Below are positions 7,364-11,149 of a stretch of DNA of 11,149 nt, one piece after another. Each line of letters opens with the position of its first letter. Within the stretch, counting starts at the first letter, position 1. Origin of the DNA: JAEUSG01 sp964590225 (lineage in GTDB: Bacteria > Fibrobacterota > OXYB2-FULL-49-7 > JAEUSG01); assembly GCA_964590225.1 (NCBI GenBank), contig CAZPWS010000074.1, forward strand, positions 1 to 11,149. The letters are read 5' to 3'. The translations under genes were made by a program, and so were the position numbers. A model generated the notes under the pieces. The model was given only the letters and a program-made list of their open reading frames with translations. It was not told where the DNA came from and made no database searches.

Positions 7364-7505
7364 CTGACGAAAATAGTGGTCAATACTACGAATATCGCCC
7401 AGAGCTACAAAGAGGAAAAGGTGAATATCAGTGATAGGTCAGCTAACAAATGTGAATCAACTGTCGAAAATATAGGTCATCACTACAAAAAGTGCTCAAA
7501 GCTAC
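7364..7505 (+). repeat. Diverged 45-bp direct repeat pair
   Basis: Copies at 7364-7408 and 7461-7505 align without gaps with 34 of 45 positions identical by eye (spacing 97 bp). Both begin CTGxCGAAAATA and end AGCTAC. An AGCTAAC precedes the first copy directly and the second at a distance of about 14 bases. Confidence 0.5.
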
Positions 7506-7584
7506 GACAAGAGAGAAAAGACATTCTTGACAGTCGGCTGTCAGCCGCCTGCAAGCCAACAATAGTCCGTGAATGCTCTTGTGA

Positions 7585-7752
7585 AACGCGCTGTAATTGA
7601 CAGCCCTATCAAAGTGCAGTAAAACCATAAAGTTTAGTGACAGGGCTGCAATCAAGCGCCGCGTTGGCAAAAAAGCAATACTTCACCGTGTCAACATTTG
7701 ATCTTTAACCGATATTCTATGAAAGTGCTAAGTCTTGCTAGCCAACAAGGCG
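7585..7752 (+). repeat. Two mutually exclusive imperfect inverted repeats
   Basis: In stem A, AACGCGCT...ATTG...CAGCCCT (7585-7607) pairs with AGGGCTG-CAAT...AGCGC...GTT (7642-7665). It has unpaired A7600 and G7593 and a 34-base loop. In stem B, CGCC-GC-GTTGGC...GCAA (7657-7678) pairs with TTGC-TA-GCCAAC-AA-GGCG (7735-7752). The right arm of A and left arm of B overlap at 7657-7665, so only one can form at a time. AAC/GTT-bounded stems with unpaired bases recall integron attC sites, but the GTTGGCA box does not fit the GTTRRRY consensus. Confidence 0.45.
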
Positions 7753-7856
7753 AAATTGTAATCGCCAGCGTTACCGCTGCAATTAAATTTTTCCGCTAAG
7801 TCTGAAACATATGCTTAACTGTTTTTCAACAATATTTAAAACCTAATAAAAAAGTG

Positions 7857-7885
7857 TTGCTCCCAAATTGGGAATTTCTTATACT
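7857..7885 (+). promoter_or_regulatory. higBA promoter with palindromic operator
   Basis: TTGCTC (7857-7862) and TATACT (7880-7885) are spaced by 17 bases. The perfect palindrome TCCCAA-A-TTGGGA (7861-7873) fills the spacer and touches the -35. That is the expected place for a HigA or HigB-HigA operator in a self-repressing toxin-antitoxin operon. A second -10-like TATAAT (7886-7891) directly abuts the likely toxin start codon. Confidence 0.55.
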
Positions 7886-7891
7886 TATAAT

Positions 7892-8191
7892 GTGAGAATA
7901 ATATCACGGAAAAAATTAAAGGATTTTTGGATTCTTCCTAACCACAAAGATTCCGAGCAGCCTCTCAAAGCGTGGTTTGCAGAAGCTAAGGTGGCTCAAT
8001 GGAAATCGCCAAACGATCTCAAGAACCAATTTAAGAATGCAAGTTTTGTTGGAAACAACAGAATAGTTTTCAATATAAAGGGAAATACTTACCGTTTGAT
8101 TGTTGCTATAAAATATGAATTCAGTATTGTATATATTCGTTTTGTAGGAACACACGCCCAGTATGATAGAATAAATGCAAAGGAAATTTAA
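7892..8191 (+). CDS. higB: HigB-family mRNA interferase toxin
   Basis: This is the toxin of a type II toxin-antitoxin pair, 99 residues. It is a RelE-fold ribosome-dependent mRNA endonuclease of the PF09907 (HigB_toxin) type. Family blocks in order are RIISRKKLKDFW at the N-terminus, EQPLKAWFAEAK, WKSPNDLK, FVGNNRIVFNIKGNTYRLIV, and YIRFVGTHAQYDRI near the C-terminus. The GTG at 7892 places RIIS exactly where family proteins begin. An upstream in-frame TTG at 7868 would add eight residues but lies inside the operator. Neither has a clear ribosome-binding site. The -10 at 7880-7885 predicts transcription starting near 7892, so a leaderless mRNA is possible. The antitoxin gene begins three bases after the stop. 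All hallmark residues are kept, so the toxin looks intact. Confidence 0.9.
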   Translation: MRIISRKKLKDFWILPNHKDSEQPLKAWFAEAKVAQWKSPNDLKNQFKNASFVGNNRIVFNIKGNTYRLIVAIKYEFSIVYIRFVGTHAQYDRINAKEI

Positions 8192-8194
8192 CAA

Positions 8195-8548
8195 ATGACA
8201 ATTAAGCCAATAAAAACAAAGCATGATTATCAAGAAGCCCTAGCTAAGGTAGAAACTCTTTGGGATGCTAGAAAAAACACCCCAAAAGGAGATGCCCTTG
8301 ATGTTCTGACAACTCTCATTGAGTCATATGAAGAAAAACATTTTTCTATTTTACCTCCAGATCCTATTGCTGCTATCAAATTCCGCATGGAACAGTTAGG
8401 ACTCGAACAAGCAGATATGGCACCATATTTTGGTGGACGTAATCGAGTTTCTGAAATATTTAAAAAACGCCGAAGCTTGTCGATTAGAATGATGAGAATG
8501 TTACACAAAAATCTTTCTATCCCTGCGGAATCGCTTTTAACCTACTAA
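8195..8548 (+). CDS. higA: HigA-family antitoxin with helix-turn-helix domain
   Basis: This 117-residue protein is the cognate antitoxin and probable repressor (COG5499-type HigA). The N-terminal part (KPIKTKHDYQEALAKVETLWDA) is the characteristic toxin-binding region. PPDPIAAIKFRMEQLGL then leads into a Cro/C1-like helix-turn-helix (about 57-112: QADMAPYFGGRNRVSEIFKKRRSLSIRMMRMLHK). AAGGAA at 8180-8185, inside the end of the toxin gene, sits at good distance from the ATG, so this antitoxin has a clear ribosome-binding site while the toxin does not. The toxin-first order is typical of hig loci. It likely binds the palindrome at 7861-7873. An IS3 element begins about 22 bp after its stop. Confidence 0.9.
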   Translation: MTIKPIKTKHDYQEALAKVETLWDARKNTPKGDALDVLTTLIESYEEKHFSILPPDPIAAIKFRMEQLGLEQADMAPYFGGRNRVSEIFKKRRSLSIRMMRMLHKNLSIPAESLLTY

Positions 8549-8570
8549 ATAGAACTAACTTCTGGAACAC

Positions 8571-8589
8571 CCCACGAAAAATGGACACA
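8571..8589 (+). repeat. IS3 terminal inverted repeat (orfB side)
   Basis: CCCACGAAAAATGGACACA matches the reverse complement of 9565-9583 (CCCACGAATTTTGGACACA) at 16 of 19 positions. The GGACA core is usual for IS3-family ends. Confidence 0.8.
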
Positions 8590-8592
8590 GAC

Positions 8593-9225
8593 CTAAGCCA
8601 CTTTCCGTCGTTTAATTTCTTCTGCGTCAACAGGTGAAACATAGTTATTTGCACTATGGAGTCGTTGACGATTATAAAACACCTCTATGTAATCAAATAT
8701 TTTATTATTTGCGTCTGCAATGTTTGTAAAGACATAATCCCCAAGCATCTCTTTCTTTAAGGTAGAAAAAAATGATTCTGATACAGCATTATCCCAACAA
8801 TTACCCTTTCTACTCATACTCTGCGTAACTCCATAAAGTTTTAGAGCACTCTTAAAAGCATCACAACAGTATTGTACACCTCGATCGCTATGAACTATCA
8901 GACCGCGAGAAAAAGTTCTTAGATTAACGGCTTGATTGAATGAAAAATCAAACTTCTTCGGCTTTAGATCCTGTCGCTTTAAGCTTTTGGCAATTGTCTT
9001 TTTGTCGCAGAGAATGCCTCGGTTTTCCAGTGCATTTTTTATCCGTATCGCCCCATAATTCTTTCGTGATTTTACAAACTCTGTATGAACTTCAATATCC
9101 AACCGCTGACGATTCTTGTCTCTTTTACTTACGCCTCTTCTTGCGTACGCATAGAATCCTGTCCGTGATACATCGAGAACTCTGGCCATCATCTCTATCG
9201 GGAATTCATCACGGTGTGAACTCAT
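8593..9225 (-). CDS. IS3-family transposase OrfB, catalytic core internally deleted
   Basis: OrfB supplies the DDE integrase core of the OrfAB transposase. The 210-residue frame begins with a normal family start (HRDEFPIEMMARVLDVSRTGFYAY) and an HTH_21-like region ending KRQDLKPKK (about residue 91). It then jumps within about 17 residues to GLIVHSDRG (108-116). It continues normally through SMSRKGNCWDNAVSESFF to the C-terminus (YNRQRLHSANNYVSP). Asp114 and Glu150 of the DDE triad are present. The stretch that should hold the first Asp (usually WVxDITYI), roughly 70 residues, is missing with the frame preserved, at about 8904-8955. The protein should be catalytically dead. The ATG overlaps the orfA stop (ATGA), but in IS3 elements OrfB is normally made as a -1 frameshift fusion. 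Confidence 0.85.
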   Translation of the reverse strand: MSSHRDEFPIEMMARVLDVSRTGFYAYARRGVSKRDKNRQRLDIEVHTEFVKSRKNYGAIRIKNALENRGILCDKKTIAKSLKRQDLKPKKFDFSFNQAVNLRTFSRGLIVHSDRGVQYCCDAFKSALKLYGVTQSMSRKGNCWDNAVSESFFSTLKKEMLGDYVFTNIADANNKIFDYIEVFYNRQRLHSANNYVSPVDAEEIKRRKVA

Positions 9226-9527
9226 AAACCGATACCTGCTTTCTGCGGTCTGGAGAAGATGGCCATTGCTTTTTTTAAGATGTCACGCTCCTGTCGAAGA
9301 ATATCGTTTTCTCGGCGCAGCCGTCTTATCTCTTCATCAAGAGGTTTCAGCTTGCCTTGGCCTGGAAAAGCACTCGCAGGATCATTCTTGTAATCCTGTC
9401 GCCATTTACCCAAAGCCCCCTGAAATAATCCAAGGTCAGATTCCATCTGATTATCAGTTTTACCTGATGTTATAGCCAGTTCAATCACACGACGCTTGAA
9501 CTCAGCATCATACTTTTTTCTCTCCAT
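9222..9527 (-). CDS. IS3-family transposase OrfA (DNA-binding subunit)
   Basis: The 101-residue protein is the terminal-repeat-binding part of the transposase. A helix-turn-helix (RKKYDAEFKRRVIELAI ... LGLFQGALGKWRQDY) is followed by a leucine-zipper-like helix (LDEEIRRLRRENDILRQERDILKKAM) for multimerisation. I chose the ATG at 9527 because AGGAGG (9535-9540) lies seven bases upstream; the GTG at 9533 would leave too little room. It overlaps orfB in the -1 frame. It appears intact, so it could bind the ends of related elements and interfere with them. Confidence 0.9.
   Translation of the reverse strand: MERKKYDAEFKRRVIELAITSGKTDNQMESDLGLFQGALGKWRQDYKNDPASAFPGQGKLKPLDEEIRRLRRENDILRQERDILKKAMAIFSRPQKAGIGL
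9270..9276 (-). other. A7 slippery site for -1 frameshift (OrfA to OrfB)
   Basis: In the orfA frame the minus strand reads TTA AAA AAA GCA. A -1 slip gives SNGHLLQTAESRYRFMSSHRDEFP, which runs without a stop into OrfB and resembles the family's N-terminal sequence. This is the standard IS3 route to the OrfAB fusion. Confidence 0.7.
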
Positions 9528-9545
9528 GAACACACCTCCTGCTTA

Positions 9546-9573
9546 AAAATAATTTGCTAAACTGTGTGTCCAA
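9546..9573 (-). promoter_or_regulatory. Possible promoter of the IS3 orfA
   Basis: TTGGAC (9568-9573, inside the terminal repeat) and TATTTT (9546-9551) lie 16 bases apart, upstream of the AGGAGG ribosome-binding site. A -35 embedded in the end repeat is common in this family. Confidence 0.35.
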
Positions 9574-9583
9574 AATTCGTGGG
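9565..9583 (+). repeat. IS3 terminal inverted repeat (orfA side)
   Basis: This is the partner of 8571-8589, differing at three central positions (TTT in place of AAA when read inward). It lies 38 bp upstream of the orfA start codon. Confidence 0.8.
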
Positions 9584-9674
9584 TCAGCTCGGTTCAAGTC
9601 GCTAACACAAAAAAAACACGGTGGTAGCAAATTTCTAAAATAACCTAACGTTTCATAATTTATTTTATGCTCGC

Positions 9675-10118
9675 ATGGAGAAGACTATTGATGATGGCAT
9701 TACCTTTACTACAAATTCCCCTGCAGCAACAGAACAAGTGGGTGAAGCATTTGGCAAGTTGGTATTGGAGAGTGGAAATAAACAGGCTGTTGCCTTGTAT
9801 GGCGATCTTGGAGCTGGCAAAACGTGTTTCGTAAAAGGAGTTGCAAGAGCTCTTGGCGTTACTGGTACAGTTAATAGTCCTACTTTTTCGATTATAAACA
9901 GCTATTTTGGAAAGGTTACCTTTTTCCATATAGATGCATATCGGCTCAAGGAACCGGGGGAGATTCTGGCAATTGGTTTTGAAGATTATGTTGAAGAAGG
10001 AATCTGTTTTATAGAGTGGCCGGAGAAAATAGGATCGTTGTTGCCAAAGAGTGCCATTAAAATCAAATTTTTAATAGAGAGTGAAACAACCCGAAAAATT
10101 ATCGTAGAGCTAACATGA
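9675..10118 (+). CDS. tsaE: tRNA threonylcarbamoyladenosine biosynthesis ATPase TsaE
   Basis: TsaE is the ATPase that works with TsaB and TsaD to complete N6-threonylcarbamoylation of A37 in ANN-decoding tRNAs in the cytoplasm. The 147-residue length is usual. Signatures are the Walker A loop GDLGAGKT (43-50), NSPTFSI (67-73), HIDAYRL (85-91) and FIEWPEK (112-118). The ATG at 9675 is the first start after an in-frame TAA, but I see no ribosome-binding site. It shares an ATGA overlap with the DJ-1-family gene, so the two are translationally coupled. The upstream sequence ends at an IS3 element about 90 bp away, so the native promoter may have been altered. TsaB, often next to TsaE, is not in view. 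Confidence 0.93.
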   Translation: MEKTIDDGITFTTNSPAATEQVGEAFGKLVLESGNKQAVALYGDLGAGKTCFVKGVARALGVTGTVNSPTFSIINSYFGKVTFFHIDAYRLKEPGEILAIGFEDYVEEGICFIEWPEKIGSLLPKSAIKIKFLIESETTRKIIVELT

Positions 10119-10672
10119 AAAAAATTAAACAGATCACAATATTGATACCAATTGCTGAAGGATTTGAAGAGTCAGAAGCCATAATTGTAGTGGATCTTTT
10201 ACGACGGGCAGGCGTTACGGTAATAATGGCCGGCTGCGCGGATCTTAAGGTCAAAAGTGTACGAAATGTCACTTTGCTATGTGATTCAATGCTTAAAGAT
10301 GTCAAGCTTAATTCTATAGATGGTATTGTGCTTCCAGGGGGGCAACCAGGCACAAATAATCTTATGAAAAATATTTCGGTGCGTGACATCATAATTGAGC
10401 TTGATAGGCAAAATATGTTGGTAGCGGCGATATGTGCGGCTCCCATGGTGTTGCATGCAGCAGGAATTTTGTCGGGGCGCAAAGTTACATCACATCCTTC
10501 GGTTGCGCAAAATCTTGATAGGTGCGTATATCTTGAAGATGGTGTTGTCGTGGACGGAAACATAATCACCAGTAGAGGAATGGGAACGGCCATTCCGTTT
10601 GGAATTTCTATAATAGAGTTTTTGACGGATAAAGAAAATGGTCAAGCTGTAGCAAAAACTATTCTTGCATGA
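10115..10672 (+). CDS. DJ-1/PfpI-family protein (YajL/ThiJ-like)
   Basis: The 185-residue length is typical of the class I glutamine amidotransferase-like DJ-1 fold. Seen motifs are AEGFEESEA (Glu21 at the position of DJ-1 Glu18), VLPGG (72-76), the nucleophile elbow AAICAAP with Cys107 (DJ-1 Cys106), and SHPSV with His127. Such proteins are linked to oxidative-stress protection and glyoxalase or deglycase-type chemistry; the in vivo substrate cannot be read from sequence. Its ATG overlaps the tsaE stop by four bases, and a weak GAG about ten bases upstream may aid initiation. All conserved active-site residues are present, so it should be functional. Confidence 0.9.
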   Translation: MKKIKQITILIPIAEGFEESEAIIVVDLLRRAGVTVIMAGCADLKVKSVRNVTLLCDSMLKDVKLNSIDGIVLPGGQPGTNNLMKNISVRDIIIELDRQNMLVAAICAAPMVLHAAGILSGRKVTSHPSVAQNLDRCVYLEDGVVVDGNIITSRGMGTAIPFGISIIEFLTDKENGQAVAKTILA

Positions 10673-10709
10673 TTAATTTCTTGTTTTGGCTGTAAGGAGA
10701 TATTGTCCT

Positions 10710-10979
10710 ATGGTTTTTCACATTCTTGCAATAACGGGGTTTGCGGTGGTGTTTGGGGCTTTTCTTGTAATAAGCCGGACACTTAACAGCATGGGGCTAT
10801 TGTTCCTTCGGATGGAATATCTATTAAGACGCGAACTGGAACTACTTAAGGAAAGAGAACAGGTCAAACTAAAGATTTTAAAAGAGCAGTTGACTGAGGA
10901 GGAGAGACGCAGAAGAATTGAAGCAGAGTCGGATCCTCTTTTAAAAATTCCTTTCAAGACCAAAAAAGAAGGAAAATAG
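10710..10979 (+). CDS. Small single-pass membrane protein with charged helical tail
   Basis: I do not recognise this 89-residue protein. Residues ~3-23 (FHILAITGFAVVFGAFLVI) form one membrane span. Residues ~35-72 are dense in Glu, Arg, Lys and Leu with heptad-like spacing (MEYLLRRELELLKEREQVKLKILKEQ), suggesting a cytoplasmic coiled coil. The tail is basic. I chose the ATG at 10710 because AAGGAG (10694-10699) lies ten bases upstream. The frame opens earlier at a TTG (10686), but that overlaps the ribosome-binding site. It follows the DJ-1-family gene by 37 bp and is probably in the same operon. It could be an anchoring or scaffold subunit, but no partner is evident. Confidence 0.7.
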   Translation: MVFHILAITGFAVVFGAFLVISRTLNSMGLLFLRMEYLLRRELELLKEREQVKLKILKEQLTEEERRRRIEAESDPLLKIPFKTKKEGK

Positions 10980-10992
10980 GTAAATAAAAAGA

Positions 10993-11097
10993 ATGGGACG
11001 ACTAGAGCGGCTAAGAGAGGAAAAGAAGCGCCTTGAAAAGTATAAGCGGCTTGAAATTTATAAAAATAACAAGGTGTCAAAGAGTGGTACAGTATAG
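10993..11097 (+). CDS. Possible 34-residue charged peptide
   Basis: An ATG at 10993 opens a frame of 34 codons ending in TAG (11095-11097). The product is rich in Lys, Arg, Glu and Leu (GRLERLREEKKRLEKYKRLE) and looks like one amphipathic helix, similar in character to the tail of the preceding protein. It starts 13 bp after that gene, with only a weak AGG upstream. It may be a genuine microprotein, or a former continuation of the upstream gene separated by a stop. I know no family match. Confidence 0.35.
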   Translation: MGRLERLREEKKRLEKYKRLEIYKNNKVSKSGTV

Positions 11098-11149
11098 CTT
11101 CCGATGCAACCCCCATTGTAGAATACACAAAAAATGTAATTTACCTGAA

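Larger units (their letters stand above)
7317..7856. other. Gene-free stretch with several repeats between IS91 transposase and toxin-antitoxin operon
   Basis: About 540 bp without a convincing gene. Short open frames on both strands (7376-7600 plus, 7443-7670 minus) have no recognisable protein features. The stretch holds a diverged direct repeat, a small GACAG-TCGG-CTGTC hairpin (7529-7542), two long imperfect inverted repeats sharing an arm, and a CAGCG-TTAC-CGCTG hairpin near 7764-7777. Part may belong to the IS91 element. Confidence 0.5.
8571..9583 (-). mobile_element. IS3-family insertion sequence, internally deleted
   Basis: The element is bounded by matching 19-bp terminal repeats and carries orfA and orfB in IS3 order on the minus strand. 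It is about 1.0 kb, shorter than the usual 1.2-1.5 kb, which fits the segment missing from orfB. The outermost bases may extend a few positions further. I could not find a clear target-site duplication. Confidence 0.85.

Noticed and set aside
7376..7670. Small open frames on both strands in the gap between the IS91 transposase and higB
   Set aside because: They have no recognisable motif and overlap repeats and inverted repeats. Codon use looks random.
7868..7891. TTG start for higB
   Set aside because: It lies within the palindrome and promoter spacer, has no ribosome-binding site, and would add residues before the usual family start at RIIS.
8560..9595. Target-site duplication flanking the IS3 element
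   Set aside because: I compared several alignments of the outer edges and found no matching 3-5 bp direct repeat; the flanking GGAAC and GGTTC are only weakly inverted. Later rearrangement or an imprecise end call could explain this.
9591..9635. Terminator-like GCTAACAC ... GTGGTAGC pairing after the IS3 end
   Set aside because: The stem has two mismatches in eight, the A-rich loop is long, and no T-run follows.
1..11149. CRISPR array, tRNA or rRNA genes
   Set aside because: I saw no regularly spaced identical repeats, no cloverleaf with a CCA-type end, and no rRNA-like conserved stretch.

Overview
The window looks like chromosomal DNA of a bacterium from the Fibrobacterota / wider FCB-type lineages. 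The basis is three neighbouring minus-strand genes whose products end in Por/type IX secretion (FlgD-Ig-like) C-terminal sorting domains, two with the PNPFNPTT motif. This placement is inferred from protein architecture only. There is no rRNA, tRNA or CRISPR array.

Region 1 (1-5656, all genes on the minus strand) is a cluster of secreted proteins. From upstream to downstream it holds the C-terminal part of a sorting-domain protein (4891-5598), a sialate O-acetylesterase/CE6-like SGNH esterase (3126-4871), a decayed copy of a sorting-domain gene end (about 2918-3086), a large multidomain M14 zinc carboxypeptidase (348-2855), and the N-terminal part of an FAD-dependent oxidoreductase (300 to the edge). 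A ~62-bp sequence occurs in inverted orientation at both ends (1-62 and 5591-5656). At each end the adjoining gene appears cut exactly where the repeat begins, so the segment resembles a rearranged or composite block.

Region 2 (about 5761-7860) holds an IS91-family HUH transposase on the minus strand, with two hairpins just beyond its stop codon and one just upstream of its start. A ~590-bp gene-free stretch follows. It carries a diverged 45-bp direct repeat and two long imperfect inverted repeats that share one arm and so cannot fold together.

Region 3 (7857-8548, plus strand) is a HigB/HigA type II toxin-antitoxin operon. Its likely promoter has a perfect 13-bp palindrome in the spacer, which suggests autoregulation, and the toxin start lies about where transcription should begin.

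Region 4 (8571-9583) is an IS3-family element on the minus strand with recognisable 19-bp ends, OrfA, an A7 frameshift site and an OrfB. OrfB has lost the segment carrying the first catalytic Asp, so the copy should be dead or non-autonomous.

Region 5 (9675-11097, plus strand) is a housekeeping-type operon: tsaE (t6A tRNA modification), an overlapping DJ-1/PfpI-family gene, a small single-pass membrane protein with a charged helical tail, and a possible 34-residue Lys/Arg/Glu-rich peptide. The IS3 element ends about 90 bp upstream of tsaE and may have separated this operon from its original upstream neighbours.
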